A stretch of DNA of 53,437 bases from Streptomyces sp. LS1784 (GTDB taxonomy: Bacteria; Actinomycetota; Actinomycetes; Streptomycetales; Streptomycetaceae): NCBI RefSeq assembly GCF_020103755.1, contig NZ_JAHSQD010000006.1, positions 1 to 53,437 on the forward strand, given 5' to 3'. The notes beneath the pieces were generated by a model, which saw only the letters and a program-made list of their open reading frames with translations, was not told the DNA's origin and ran no database searches. The translations under genes and the position numbers were made by a program. Position 1 is the first letter of the stretch; each line of letters starts with the position of its first letter. Below, one piece after another: positions 31,572 through 41,013 of the stretch.

Positions 31572-32000
31572 GTGGCCCGCGTGTACGCCACCACCAGCGA
31601 CTACCAGGCCGTTACCGGCCAGGCACCCGGAGCCGATACCGAACGGCTGCTGGCCGACGCCTCCGAGATGCTCGACGCCCTGGTGCTACGGACAGCCTGC
31701 TACCAGGTCGATAGCACGGGCATGCCGACCGATCCGGTCGTCATTGAGGCGCTCCGGCGGGCCACCTGCCGTCAGGTTGCCTGGTGGGGCCTGGTCGGGG
31801 ACTCGACCGGCGCGTCGGGTGCGGGCTGGGGCAGCGTCTCCATCGGGTCGGTGTCGCTCGGCCGCGGGGCGGGCTCCAGCGGTCTGCCGGACGGCTCCGA
31901 TTCGGCAGCCCGGCAGGTTGCCCCGCAGGCCTGGGACGCCCTGCGGTCACCGGATCTGACTCCGGACCGGATGCTGTTCGGGTCGGTGTTCGCTCCGTGA
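31572..32000 (+). CDS. head-tail connector (adaptor) protein
   Basis: 142 residues: YATTSDYQAVTGQAPGADTE, LLADASEMLDALVLRTACYQ and helices with RRATCRQVAWW, the pattern of gp6/gp15-like adaptors below the portal. The Gly/Ser-rich middle is a loop. GGAGG precedes GTG 31572. Confidence 0.75.
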   Translation: MARVYATTSDYQAVTGQAPGADTERLLADASEMLDALVLRTACYQVDSTGMPTDPVVIEALRRATCRQVAWWGLVGDSTGASGAGWGSVSIGSVSLGRGAGSSGLPDGSDSAARQVAPQAWDALRSPDLTPDRMLFGSVFAP

Positions 32001-32314
32001 GCGGCCTGCCTGGCTGGCTGTTGCAGCACTCGATCACCGTGGAGCCGTATGAGGGCACCGGCGCCTACGGGCACGTCTACGGGCTGCCCGCGGTCGTGCG
32101 GTGCTTCGTCGATGAGCAGACGCGTACGGTCCGGTCGGCGGCCGGCGATCAGACCACCAGCAGCGGTACCGCCTACGCGCCGTTGGCGACGGTGGCGCCA
32201 CCGCTGTCCCGGGTCACCCTGCCGACCGGCCGGACCACCGTCGTCATCCAGGCCCTGCGCCGCGACGGCGGGACCCTCCCGGTGCCGTCCCACCTGGAGA
32301 TCCAGCTCGAATAG
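31997..32314 (+). CDS. head closure (stopper) protein
   Basis: 105 residues, beta-rich (HSITVEPYEGTGAYGHVYG, VVRCFVDEQTRTVRSAAGD), as in SPP1 gp16-like stoppers that seal the head after packaging. GTGA-coupled to the adaptor gene. Family by position and pattern. Confidence 0.65.
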   Translation: MSGLPGWLLQHSITVEPYEGTGAYGHVYGLPAVVRCFVDEQTRTVRSAAGDQTTSSGTAYAPLATVAPPLSRVTLPTGRTTVVIQALRRDGGTLPVPSHLEIQLE

Positions 32315-32326
32315 AGGAGGCCGCTG

Positions 32327-32680
32327 GTGGCCGGACGCGTCCGTCTCACGCTCAACCTCAACCAGGTCACCTCGGAGTTCCGGGCCGCGGCCGCGCAGGG
32401 CCTCATGGACGGCATGGAGCACGTCCTCGCCCAGTCCACCGCACTGGTGCCGCTGGACGAGGGCCCGCTACAGCACTCCGGTACCGCCTCGGTCGATCCG
32501 TCCTCACTGCGGGGCGCCGTCTCCTATGACACCCCGTACGCGGTTCGCCAGCACGAGGACATGACCCTGCGGCACGCCTCCGGCCGGCAGGCCAAGTACC
32601 TGGAACAACCCCTCAACTCGGAGTCGTCCACCGTGTGGGAGCTGGTGGCGGCCCGGATTCGGCGGGGGCTGCGATCGTGA
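32327..32680 (+). CDS. HK97 gp10-like neck/tail protein
   Basis: 117 residues: ALVPLDEGPLQHSGTASVDP, AVSYDTPYAVRQHED and KYLEQPLNSESSTVWELVA match the minor capsid / gp10-like family that helps join or terminate tails. GAGGAGG precedes GTG. Confidence 0.75.
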   Translation: MAGRVRLTLNLNQVTSEFRAAAAQGLMDGMEHVLAQSTALVPLDEGPLQHSGTASVDPSSLRGAVSYDTPYAVRQHEDMTLRHASGRQAKYLEQPLNSESSTVWELVAARIRRGLRS

Positions 32681-33120
32681 CCGGCCCGTCGACCACCACG
32701 CTCCTGACCGAGGGCCTCGCGGTGATGCTGGCCGACGCCGGCCTCGGCACGTGGCGGCCCACCGGCGCCTACACTGCGGCGGAAACCGGCATCACAGTGA
32801 CAAAGATGCCGCCCGAGCCGGACTGGGCGATCTGCCTCACCCCGTACCCGGTCACCGACGGACCGATGACCGAGGCCGTGGTCGGGGTGCAGGCCCGCAT
32901 GCGGGCTGGCACCGACCCGCGGGCGGTCCTCAACCTCGCCGACGGTGTCTTCGATCTGCTCCACAACCGCGCCCACGCGGTGGTCGGCGGCATCAAGTGC
33001 CCACTGATCTGGCGCAACTCCCAGGCGTGGATCGGCGCCGACTCGCGGGACCGCATGGAACTGACCGCGAACTACTACCTGAACGTCTCGCGCCCGGCGG
33101 GCGCGAACCTCGACCCCTAG
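32677..33120 (+). CDS. tail terminator protein
   Basis: 147 residues: an alpha/beta protein with LTEGLAVMLADAGLGTWRPT, MTEAVVGVQARMRAGTDPRA and closing strands DRMELTANYYLNVSRP, like gpU/minor capsid terminators that cap the tail tube. GTGA-coupled to the previous gene. Confidence 0.7.
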   Translation: MTGPSTTTLLTEGLAVMLADAGLGTWRPTGAYTAAETGITVTKMPPEPDWAICLTPYPVTDGPMTEAVVGVQARMRAGTDPRAVLNLADGVFDLLHNRAHAVVGGIKCPLIWRNSQAWIGADSRDRMELTANYYLNVSRPAGANLDP

Positions 33121-33129
33121 GAGGGGACC

Positions 33130-33594
33130 GTGGCCACGGACACCACCGCACTCGCCCGCCGCTGGCGGCTGGAACTCAACGCCGGAACGACCGCAACGCC
33201 GGACTGGCAGCAGGTCTTCGGCATCTCGGAGTTCACGGCGAAGATGCCCCCGAACATCGAGGACAGCTCGACCTACGACTCCGGTGGGTGGAAGGAGAAC
33301 ACCAAGACCGGCCAGGAGTGGAGCATCGAGCTCACGATCAACCGCAAGATCGATGACACCGCGAAGACGTACGTGCCGACGCACGAGCAGCTCCGCCTCG
33401 CCGCGTTCGCCTCCGGCAGCGCCTCCTACGTGCAGCTCCGGTACATGGACCGCAACGGCCTGCCCGAGGCCTACCAGGGCCGCGCGCTGGTCACGTGGGA
33501 GCCGCAGGGCGGCGCCTACACCGACCTGGACACCGTCAAGGTGACCCTGACCGGCGACGGCCCGCTCATCCCGATCACGAACCCGCTCGCCTGA
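33130..33594 (+). CDS. major tail (tube) protein
   Basis: 154 residues. RRWRLELNAGTTATPDWQQV, DSSTYDSGGWKENTKTGQEW and LTGDGPLIPITNP are typical of siphovirus tail tube proteins. It polymerises around the tape measure. AGGAGGGG precedes GTG; its stop overlaps the chaperone start. Confidence 0.88.
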   Translation: MATDTTALARRWRLELNAGTTATPDWQQVFGISEFTAKMPPNIEDSSTYDSGGWKENTKTGQEWSIELTINRKIDDTAKTYVPTHEQLRLAAFASGSASYVQLRYMDRNGLPEAYQGRALVTWEPQGGAYTDLDTVKVTLTGDGPLIPITNPLA

Positions 33595-34091
33595 TGGCGC
33601 GCCAGTTCGCCGCGCTGGACACGGCACTCGACGACGCCATCGAACTACCCGCCGGTCCGAACGGCGAGGTCTACCGCATCGAGGGCCCCTCCGCCGAGGA
33701 CGGCCTGCGCATCGAACGCATCATGACCCTCGCCACCCGGCTCGCCGCCGGAGGCGAGACGCCCGAGGCCGAGGTACTCGACGACGACGCCGAACTCGAC
33801 CTGTACAAGGCAGCACTCGGAAGCTCCTACGACCAGCTCCTCGCCGAGCTGTCCTGGCCCCGCTTCAAGCACGTCGCGATGACGGTCGTGTTCTGGATCA
33901 CCGCCGACCTCGACACCGCCGAACGCTACTGGGCCTCGGGCGGCGACCCTTCTCGCATGGCCCCGAACCGGGCGACCCGTCGCGCTGGCACCCGGTCCTC
34001 GGGTACGGCGGCGGCGAGCAAGACCCCGCGACGGGGCTCTACGAGTGGTACGAGCACCCGCACGGCCAAGCCCCGGGCCGCGAAGGCCTGA
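33594..34091 (+). CDS. tail assembly chaperone, unshifted product (gpG-like)
   Basis: 165 residues. The first about 120 (LDTALDDAIELPAGPNGEVY, AEDGLRIERIMTLATRLAAG, SYDQLLAELSWPRFKHVAMT) are a tail chaperone; the remainder is a low-complexity Ser/Thr/Arg tail in this frame. It lies between tail tube and tape measure, the invariant chaperone position. Confidence 0.8.
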   Translation: MARQFAALDTALDDAIELPAGPNGEVYRIEGPSAEDGLRIERIMTLATRLAAGGETPEAEVLDDDAELDLYKAALGSSYDQLLAELSWPRFKHVAMTVVFWITADLDTAERYWASGGDPSRMAPNRATRRAGTRSSGTAAASKTPRRGSTSGTSTRTAKPRAAKA

Positions 34092-34282
34092 CCTGGCAGG
34101 CGCTGCTGGAGCAGTGGCCGCTGGTCGAGGCCGACCTCCACCAGGTCTACGGCATCGACCTCGGCACCCCCGGCCTGCTCCGTGAGCGCTCCTGGCGCTG
34201 GCTGAGGGTCCGCATCCTCGGCCTGCTCAGCGCCAAGTCCCGCCTCCAAAGGCACTTCTTCCCGCCTGACCAGGCTGGCTGA
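33594..34282 (+). CDS. tail assembly chaperone, -1 frameshifted product (gpGT-like)
   Basis: From about 33950 the -1 frame stays open to 34282 and codes a plausible domain (HPVLGYGGGEQDPATGLYEW, TWQALLEQWPLVEADLHQVY) with no start codon of its own. It should be fused to the upstream chaperone by ribosomal frameshifting, as in lambda gpGT. The best slip candidate in the overlap is C-CCT-TCT (33947-33953), an imperfect heptamer. The exact site is uncertain; the fusion is well supported by gene order. Confidence 0.65.
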
Positions 34283-34305
34283 CCTGCTCCGAGGGGAGGT
34301 GCCCT

Positions 34306-37065
34306 ATGGCGCTGACCGTCGGAGAGCTCACCGGCTACGCAGACCTCGACGACTCCCGGTTCACCTCTGGTGTGCAGCGGGTCGGCCGCGGCATGGAGAC
34401 CCTCGCCAGCGAGGTTGAGCAGGATGCCGCGCAGGCGGGCCAGGCCGGGGGTGAGGCCCTTGGCGAGGGTCTCGCCACCGAGGCCGAGCAGGGCGCCGAG
34501 AAGGCCGGAAGCCGCATCGGCACCGCACTCAAGGCCGTTGCGGTCACCGCCGCGGCGGCCGGGCTCGCCGCTGGCGCCGCCCTCATCAAGGGCGTCACCG
34601 GCGCGATGGAGCAGGAGAAGGTCGCCGGGAAGTTGGGCGCCCAGCTCGGCGCGACACCGGAGGTGGCCCGCCAGTACGGGCAGATCGCCGGCCGCATGTA
34701 CGCGGATGCGGTCACCGAGGACGTCCAGGGGGCCGCCGACGCGGTTCGCAGCACCATGTCGGCCGGGCTGCTGCCGCCCGGCGCGACGAACGACCAGATC
34801 CAGCAGATCGCCACCCGGGTCCATGACTTGGCGGACACCTTCGAGCTAGACCTCGGCCAGTCCGCGAACGCCGCCGGGCAGATGATCAAAACGGGTCTGG
34901 CGAAGGACGGTGCCGAGGCGCTGGACGTCATGACCCGCGGTATGCAGGTCATGGGCCCGAGGGCCGATGACCTGGCCGACACCTTCAACGAGTACAGCAC
35001 CATCTTCCGTCAGATGGGCCTGTCGGCGACCCAGGCCACCGGGCTGCTTGCGCAGGGCATGGCCGCGGGCGCCCGCGACACGGACGTCGTCGCCGACTCG
35101 CTTAAGGAGCTCGTTCTCATCACCCAGGGCGGCGGAGACGCCGTCAACGAGGCGTTCGCCAAGATCGGCCTGTCCGGCTCGGCAATGCAGAAGGCGTTCG
35201 TGGAGGGCGGCCCGGCCGCGGCCCAGGGTCTCGACACGCTGCTTGACCGACTCCGCGCAATGAAAGACCCGGTCGAGCGGCAGTCCGTCGCACTCACGCT
35301 GTTCGGCACCAAGTCGGAGGACGTCCAGCGCGCCCTGTACGCGCTCGACCCGTCCTCGGCAACTGCGGCCCTCGGCGATGTCGGCGGCGCCGCCCAGCGC
35401 ATGGGCGACTCCCTGCGCGACAACGCCTCCACCCGTATCGAGCAGTTCAAGCGCAGCATCGAACAAGGCTTGACCGAGGTCGTTGGAGGCCGGGTTCTGC
35501 CCGTCCTGGAGCGCGTGATCGGCGTGGTGGAGTCCCAGTTCGGACCGGCGTTCAGCGCAGCCTCCAGCTGGATCACCGGCACTGCGGTGCCTGCCGTTGT
35601 CTCGTTCGGACGTGCATTGATCGAGACGGTCGTGCCGGCTGTCACCCGGATCGGCAGCGAACTCGCCGACCGGTTCGGCCCGGTGGCCGCCAAGGCCGGC
35701 CAGGTGCTGCGGGACGATTTGGCGCCTGCGGTGACCAAGCTCGGCCGCTTCCTGCGGGACGACGTCGTCCCGCCCGTGAAGGATGCGGTGCGGTGGCTTG
35801 GCGAGCACCTCGTCCCCGCTGCCGCCACGGTTGCGGGCGTACTTGTCGGCACCGTCATTCCGGCCCTCGCCGACACTGCACGGTGGCTGTCCGACAACCG
35901 GACCACCATTGCGGTGGTGGCCGGGGCCATCACCGCGGTGCTGCTGCCGGTCCTCATCACGACTGCCGTGGGCTACGCGCAGGCCGGAATCGCCGCAACA
36001 ATCAGCGCAGCCCAGCAAGTCGCCGCGTGGGCCACCTCGGGCGGCGCCGCCGTCACCAACGGCGCGATGAGCGTCGTTGCGTCCTACCAGACCGTGGGCG
36101 GGTGGATCGCCGCCGGTGCCTCCGCCGTCGCGTCCGGCGCCCAGCAGGTGTGGGCGTGGGTGACCTCGGGGGCCGCGGCCATCGCCAGCGGTGCCCAGCA
36201 GGCTGCCGCGTGGATCACGATCGGAGCCCGCATCGTCTGGGGCATGGCCCTCCAGGCCGCCGCCGTGGTCGAGATTGTGGCCGGCTGGGTCATGATGGGC
36301 GCCCAGTCCATGCTCCAGGCGGCCCGCATGGCCGCGGCCTGGGTCCTCGCGATGGGCCCGCTCGGCTGGGTGATCGCCGCTGTCGTGGCCGTGGTCGCAC
36401 TGGTCATAGCCAACTGGGACACCGTCCGAAACGCCACGGTCGCGGCCTGGAACTGGATCAGCAACCTCGTCGTCAACGTCGCCAACAGCATCCGAAACTT
36501 CTTCTCCGGCTGGGACATCGCCGGTGTCCTGTCCCGGATCTGGGGCTCGGTGTACGACGGTGCGGTCAACGGCTGGAACGCAACGGTCAACTGGATCAAG
36601 GGGGTTCCGGGCTGGATCAAGTCGGCCCTGGGCGACCTTGGGGGTCTGCTCGTTTCCGCTGGTGGTGACGTCGTCCGCGGCTTGTGGGCCGGCATCAGCA
36701 GCATGGGCAGCTGGCTCAAGGGGCAGCTGATCAATTTCGCGAAGTCGGCGATTCCGGGCCCGATCCGCGACGCGCTCGGCATCGCCTCACCGAGCCGCGT
36801 GATGGCCGAACAGGTCGGCCGATGGATCCCCGCTGGCATTGTCTCCGGCATCCAGGCCGGAACCGGCGAACTCGACGCCACGATGCGCTCCCTCGTCCAA
36901 CCACCGCCCGTACCGGCCATGGCTGGAGCAGCTGTCGGCAGCGCCGGCTACGGCACGGCGGCAGGTGGCGGCGGGTTCCACATCACCAACTACTACGAGT
37001 CTGACAGCGGATCAGCGGCGGCCACCGCCGAGGACCTGCTGTGGCTGTCCAAGGGCAGGGGGTGA
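34306..37065 (+). CDS. tape measure protein
   Basis: 919 residues, the longest gene, predicting a tail near 140 nm at about 1.5 Å per residue. An N-terminal tape measure domain (EQEKVAGKLGAQLGATPEVA, GLLPPGATNDQIQQIA, TDVVADSLKELVLITQ), then a long helical region, then hydrophobic Trp/Ala-rich repeats (about 560-720) and a conserved end (AIPGPIRDALGIASPSRVM). Determines tail length and may aid DNA entry. GGGGAGG precedes ATG. Confidence 0.95.
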   Translation: MALTVGELTGYADLDDSRFTSGVQRVGRGMETLASEVEQDAAQAGQAGGEALGEGLATEAEQGAEKAGSRIGTALKAVAVTAAAAGLAAGAALIKGVTGAMEQEKVAGKLGAQLGATPEVARQYGQIAGRMYADAVTEDVQGAADAVRSTMSAGLLPPGATNDQIQQIATRVHDLADTFELDLGQSANAAGQMIKTGLAKDGAEALDVMTRGMQVMGPRADDLADTFNEYSTIFRQMGLSATQATGLLAQGMAAGARDTDVVADSLKELVLITQGGGDAVNEAFAKIGLSGSAMQKAFVEGGPAAAQGLDTLLDRLRAMKDPVERQSVALTLFGTKSEDVQRALYALDPSSATAALGDVGGAAQRMGDSLRDNASTRIEQFKRSIEQGLTEVVGGRVLPVLERVIGVVESQFGPAFSAASSWITGTAVPAVVSFGRALIETVVPAVTRIGSELADRFGPVAAKAGQVLRDDLAPAVTKLGRFLRDDVVPPVKDAVRWLGEHLVPAAATVAGVLVGTVIPALADTARWLSDNRTTIAVVAGAITAVLLPVLITTAVGYAQAGIAATISAAQQVAAWATSGGAAVTNGAMSVVASYQTVGGWIAAGASAVASGAQQVWAWVTSGAAAIASGAQQAAAWITIGARIVWGMALQAAAVVEIVAGWVMMGAQSMLQAARMAAAWVLAMGPLGWVIAAVVAVVALVIANWDTVRNATVAAWNWISNLVVNVANSIRNFFSGWDIAGVLSRIWGSVYDGAVNGWNATVNWIKGVPGWIKSALGDLGGLLVSAGGDVVRGLWAGISSMGSWLKGQLINFAKSAIPGPIRDALGIASPSRVMAEQVGRWIPAGIVSGIQAGTGELDATMRSLVQPPPVPAMAGAAVGSAGYGTAAGGGGFHITNYYESDSGSAAATAEDLLWLSKGRG

Positions 37066-37069
37066 CCTT

Positions 37070-37987
37070 GTGCCCTCGGTGACCTGGCTCGGCTCGCAGC
37101 CCGGCCATGTGCAGTACGGAGATCTCCTGTTGGGCCCCGGGACCGGCTGGAGCATGGCCGCTGACCAGCCGATCCAGGGCTGGGAGGAGACCGTCCCGGT
37201 CGACTCCGGCACCGTGCTCCGCAGCCAGCAGCACGGCGCCTGGCCGGGGCGCCTCCTGAGCCAGGCCCGCACGGTGACACTCACCCTGATCGGCCGGTGC
37301 GAACCGGGCCAGGCATCGGCGGCGGCACGGGCGCTGGCAGCAAAGACCCCACCGGACAGCACTGCCGAGCTACCGTTCGTTGTTCAGCTCGACGACATGC
37401 CGATGCTCGCTTGGGGCCGAGTCGTCCGCCGGTACGTTCCGCCAAGCACCGCAAGCCGCAACGGCCTGATCAAGGGTGCCTCGCTGCAGATCGTGTGCAG
37501 CGACCCGCGCCGCTACGTCGTCACCGAGTCCACGGCTTCGGCCGTATTGCCAATCGCGGAGACAGGCCTCAGCTTCGGCAGCCCAACCGAGACCGGCCTC
37601 AACTTCGGCTCGCCAACCGAGGTGGGACTCGACTTCGGAACGCCCGGATCCACCGGCGACCTCATCGTCACCAACTCCGGCACCACTGCCGCTCACCCGG
37701 TCGTCGAGATCCGCGGCCCGGTCACCACGCCGACTGTCACCTTGGGCGCGCTCCGCCTTGAGTACGACATCACGCTCGGTGCGGCCGACACCCTCATCGT
37801 CGATACCTGGGCCGGGACGGTCACTCTGGGCGGCCAGGACCGCCTTTACACCGCTACCAGCCGATCCGCGCCCGAGGGGCTGTTCACGGTGCCGCCGGGC
37901 ACGAACACCATCTCGTTCCGGGCCGATCCCAGTTCCACCGACCCCGCCGCGCAGGCCACCGTCCGGTGGCGCTCCGCCTACCTGTAG
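37070..37987 (+). CDS. distal tail protein (Dit)
   Basis: 305 residues from GTG 37070. A first beta domain (VQYGDLLLGPGTGWSM, GRLLSQARTVTLTLIGRC) and a galectin-like second half (DLIVTNSGTTAAHPVVEIRG, LRLEYDITLGAADTLIVDTW), typical of Dit hubs linking tail tube to baseplate. Between them is a triple 10-residue repeat (37559-37648). Confidence 0.85.
   Translation: MPSVTWLGSQPGHVQYGDLLLGPGTGWSMAADQPIQGWEETVPVDSGTVLRSQQHGAWPGRLLSQARTVTLTLIGRCEPGQASAAARALAAKTPPDSTAELPFVVQLDDMPMLAWGRVVRRYVPPSTASRNGLIKGASLQIVCSDPRRYVVTESTASAVLPIAETGLSFGSPTETGLNFGSPTEVGLDFGTPGSTGDLIVTNSGTTAAHPVVEIRGPVTTPTVTLGALRLEYDITLGAADTLIVDTWAGTVTLGGQDRLYTATSRSAPEGLFTVPPGTNTISFRADPSSTDPAAQATVRWRSAYL
37559..37648 (+). repeat. 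three 30-bp coding repeats in the Dit gene
   Basis: Units 37559-37588, 37589-37618 and 37619-37648 encode ETGLSFGSPT, ETGLNFGSPT and EVGLDFGTPG. They form a linker between the two Dit domains and can vary in number by slippage. Confidence 0.75.
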
Positions 37988-37997
37988 GAGGTCCGCC

Positions 37998-39170
37998 ATG
38001 GCCGTGTACGCCGCGTGGAACGGCCTGACGGGCCTGACCCGCGTCATGATCCGCCTCGCCACGACCCTGATGACCCCGACCGGCTCGCTGACCGTACGCT
38101 CCGGGGTGATCCCGGGCGGCACCCCGTTGCTGCTGACCGGCTCCGGCATGACCGGCTCCGTCGCGCCCGGCCGGGCCGTCGTCCAGGGCACGTCCGCCCA
38201 GGGCGCCTACCCGGCCGTGGTGGACGCCGCGACCAGCATCACCGTTGCTCCCGGGCACGCGTCGCTTGCCCGGATTGACACCGTGTGGCTGGTCGTCCTC
38301 GACACCGACCACGACTCGTCCGGCACCAGGGCGGCCCAGGTCGTCTACCAGCAGGGCACCGCCGGTTCGGGCTCCGCCCCGACCGCCCCGGCGTCCGGCA
38401 CGGCCTACCTGAGGCTGTGGGACATCAACGTAAAGGCCGGCGCGTCATCGGGCGACCCAATCAACTGGGGCACTGCGCTGACCGACCAGCGGGTCTACAC
38501 GGTGCCGGTGGGAGGCATCACACCCGGTACTGCGGCCGGTTCCTACGCCGGGCAGTGGCGCGACGCTGGAGGCGTGGCCGGCATCCTGGAGCGCTACACG
38601 GGCGCCGTGTGGGAGGCTGCGGTCCGCCTCGGCAACGCCGGCGTGCTCGGTCTAGGCGATGTCACGATCACTCGTTCCGCGACGGCTACCGCGCAGGTCA
38701 ACGGCAACCTGTCCGTGACCGGGGTGGGGCAGGTTCTCCACGCCCGCAAAACCAGTGCAACCCAGCCTGTGACGTCGTCGACCACGCTAGTCCCTGCCAC
38801 CGACTTGTCCCTGCCGGTCGTCGCTGGTGCCACCTACGAGATCGACGGCTGGGTTGTCTACGACGGGCAGTTCAATGCCGGCGATCTCAAGCTCGGATGG
38901 TCCGTTCCGGCCGGCTCCACCGGGACGTGGTCGATCAACGCGCCCGGTACGGGCGGCACCTTGACGTACAGTCCCAACACGGTTGCGATCGCGGCGACGA
39001 CCACGGCAGGCACGTATGGCGCTGGCGGCATGGTGAATGCCGCCGTTCGCGGGTACATCACCGCCGCCAACTCCGGCAACCTGCAGCTCCAGTTCGCCCA
39101 GAACTCCGCCCAGCCCACGCCGACCAGCATCTACCCGGGGTCCTGGCTGCGGCTGCACAGGGTCGCCTGA
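37998..39170 (+). CDS. minor tail protein, baseplate/receptor-binding type
   Basis: 390 residues, beta-rich. The N-terminal half (RSGVIPGGTPLLLTGSGMTG, HASLARIDTVWLVVLDT, TDQRVYTVPVGGITPG) resembles baseplate attachment domains. The C-terminal half (VVAGATYEIDGWVVYDGQFN, GYITAANSGNLQLQFAQN) looks like a carbohydrate-binding or receptor-binding head. AGGAGG precedes ATG 37998. Confidence 0.75.
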   Translation: MAVYAAWNGLTGLTRVMIRLATTLMTPTGSLTVRSGVIPGGTPLLLTGSGMTGSVAPGRAVVQGTSAQGAYPAVVDAATSITVAPGHASLARIDTVWLVVLDTDHDSSGTRAAQVVYQQGTAGSGSAPTAPASGTAYLRLWDINVKAGASSGDPINWGTALTDQRVYTVPVGGITPGTAAGSYAGQWRDAGGVAGILERYTGAVWEAAVRLGNAGVLGLGDVTITRSATATAQVNGNLSVTGVGQVLHARKTSATQPVTSSTTLVPATDLSLPVVAGATYEIDGWVVYDGQFNAGDLKLGWSVPAGSTGTWSINAPGTGGTLTYSPNTVAIAATTTAGTYGAGGMVNAAVRGYITAANSGNLQLQFAQNSAQPTPTSIYPGSWLRLHRVA

Positions 39171-40276
39171 TGGCCACCTATGAGCTGCTGGTATGCGACC
39201 TGCGTACGGACAGGCTTCTCGACCGGATCCCGGTCCGCGACGTGTCCTACGACGCCTACATCGGCAAGACCGGCTCGCTCAGTGCGACGATCGATGTGCC
39301 GGACAGCGCCATGGCTCGGCGGGTCCGTACTTCCGTGCTGCCGGGGCGGACCATGCTTTACCTGGAGCGCTGGGATGCGGTCGCGGGCACGATCGTGTGG
39401 GGCGGCATCCTGTGGACCCGCACGCCGTCTAGAGATGCTCGCGGCGTCTGGACGTGCGCCATTCAGGCGGCCGGCCTGGAGTCGGTCCTCCGCTCGCATC
39501 GCATGCTGACCGACAGCATGACCTCGACCGGCGTAGACCAGCTCGACATCGCCCGGCAGCTCGTGGCCTACGCCCAATCCGCACCCGGCGGGCACTTGGG
39601 CGTAGAGATCGACTACGGCCAGACCAGCGGCGTCCCACGCGACCGGGTGTACTCCCGCTACGACCTGCCGTGGATCGGCGGCCTCATCGACCAACTTGCC
39701 GCCGTCCAGAACGGGTTCGAGTGGATCATCCAGTGCTACCGGGACGCCACCGGCGCTCGGCACCGGGCCCTGCGGCTCGGCTACCCGCGCCTCAGTGTCG
39801 GCGGTGGCGACCTCGTGTTGTCCAGCCCGGGCCCGATCACCACCTACTCACTGCCCGAGGACGCGACCAGGCTCGCCAACGCCTGGCAGTCCCGGGGCGC
39901 CACGGTCAACAGCAACTTGGCCGCCGAGTCGACGCCGCTCATGTCCGCCCTGCTCACAACTCCGACTGACATCGCGGCCGGCTGGCCGCGGCTGGACGGC
40001 ACGTCGGACTACTCAACGGTGATCAGCCAGGACGTGCTCGACCAGCACGCCCAGGCCGACCTCGCCGCTGCCCGTCGCCCCTCGCTCATTCCGTCCGTTG
40101 CGTACACGGGGAGCGGGGTTGACCAGCCCCAGCTCGGTTCGTACGTGCGGATCCGGATCACGGACGACTGGTACTACGACGGGCTGTCCGCCCGGTACCG
40201 GGTCGTCGGCCTCAAGGTCTCGCCGGAGCAACGCGGGCGGCCGGAGTCCACCGAGCTCTACCTGGAGGCTGCCTGA
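39170..40276 (+). CDS. tail hub protein (Tal/gp27-like)
   Basis: 368 residues: YELLVCDLRTDRLLDRIPVR, YIGKTGSLSATIDVPDSA, ERWDAVAGTIVWGGILWTR and late YVRIRITDDWYYDGL form the hub that closes the tail tip, common to siphoviruses of actinobacteria. TGATG-coupled to the previous gene. Confidence 0.8.
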   Translation: MATYELLVCDLRTDRLLDRIPVRDVSYDAYIGKTGSLSATIDVPDSAMARRVRTSVLPGRTMLYLERWDAVAGTIVWGGILWTRTPSRDARGVWTCAIQAAGLESVLRSHRMLTDSMTSTGVDQLDIARQLVAYAQSAPGGHLGVEIDYGQTSGVPRDRVYSRYDLPWIGGLIDQLAAVQNGFEWIIQCYRDATGARHRALRLGYPRLSVGGGDLVLSSPGPITTYSLPEDATRLANAWQSRGATVNSNLAAESTPLMSALLTTPTDIAAGWPRLDGTSDYSTVISQDVLDQHAQADLAAARRPSLIPSVAYTGSGVDQPQLGSYVRIRITDDWYYDGLSARYRVVGLKVSPEQRGRPESTELYLEAA

Positions 40277-41013
40277 TGCCTGATCTGCCGTTGGACATCC
40301 TCGACCGCATCCGGCAGCTGGAGGACCAGGTCCGCCTGGTGATGGGCCGGGCCCAGATGCGGCCCGCCATGAACCAGGTCCTCACCGGCAACGTCACTGT
40401 CGGGCAGGGTGGTCGCTTCTACGTCACGGCGCCCAATGGCAATTCGATCTTCTACATTGGCGACATCGACCCGCCCCACTCGGATGGATCGCGTCAGACC
40501 GGCATGATCCTCTCCCGAGAGGACGGCAACATCGCCATGACTCTCTGGGCTCCCGACGGCGGCCAGCAGAATCCGATTATTTGGGACCGGACCGGACACG
40601 CGATCTTCTCCGAGGATCGCACCACTGGGCAGGGTCTTGCCCGGCCGTTCATCGGTGGTGGGACTTGGTTTGGCACCACGGAGGTGCCTCAGTTCACCAC
40701 GACGTCCACATCGTTCACCACGCTGATGCGGTCGCCGTGGATCAAGCAGCAGCCTCGCGTTGCGGCGTGGTTCCTGGTCCGTTGTTCGGATGGGACTACG
40801 TCGGGCGAGATCCAGCTCACGGACGACAACGGCACGCCGATCAGCTCGGTTGTGTCTGTCGGTGCCGGGGCATTTTTCTATGGCGGTACCAGTGGTCTGG
40901 TTGCCGGTGACCACGAATCTCAGGGCTACCTGAACTGGCGGGCTCGCGTGCTGCCGGGTAGCACCGGCAACATTGGGGTACGCGGGCTCGCCGTGTACGG
41001 CATGCCGGCCTAG
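40276..41013 (+). CDS. tail fibre or tip protein, 245 aa
   Basis: 245 residues: a short N-terminal coil (LDILDRIRQLEDQVRLVMGR), repeated beta modules (FYVTAPNGNSIFYIGDID) and a C-terminal beta domain. Typical last structural gene before lysis. Its stop shares the CTAG tetranucleotide with the stop of the opposite gene. Confidence 0.7.
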   Translation: MPDLPLDILDRIRQLEDQVRLVMGRAQMRPAMNQVLTGNVTVGQGGRFYVTAPNGNSIFYIGDIDPPHSDGSRQTGMILSREDGNIAMTLWAPDGGQQNPIIWDRTGHAIFSEDRTTGQGLARPFIGGGTWFGTTEVPQFTTTSTSFTTLMRSPWIKQQPRVAAWFLVRCSDGTTSGEIQLTDDNGTPISSVVSVGAGAFFYGGTSGLVAGDHESQGYLNWRARVLPGSTGNIGVRGLAVYGMPA

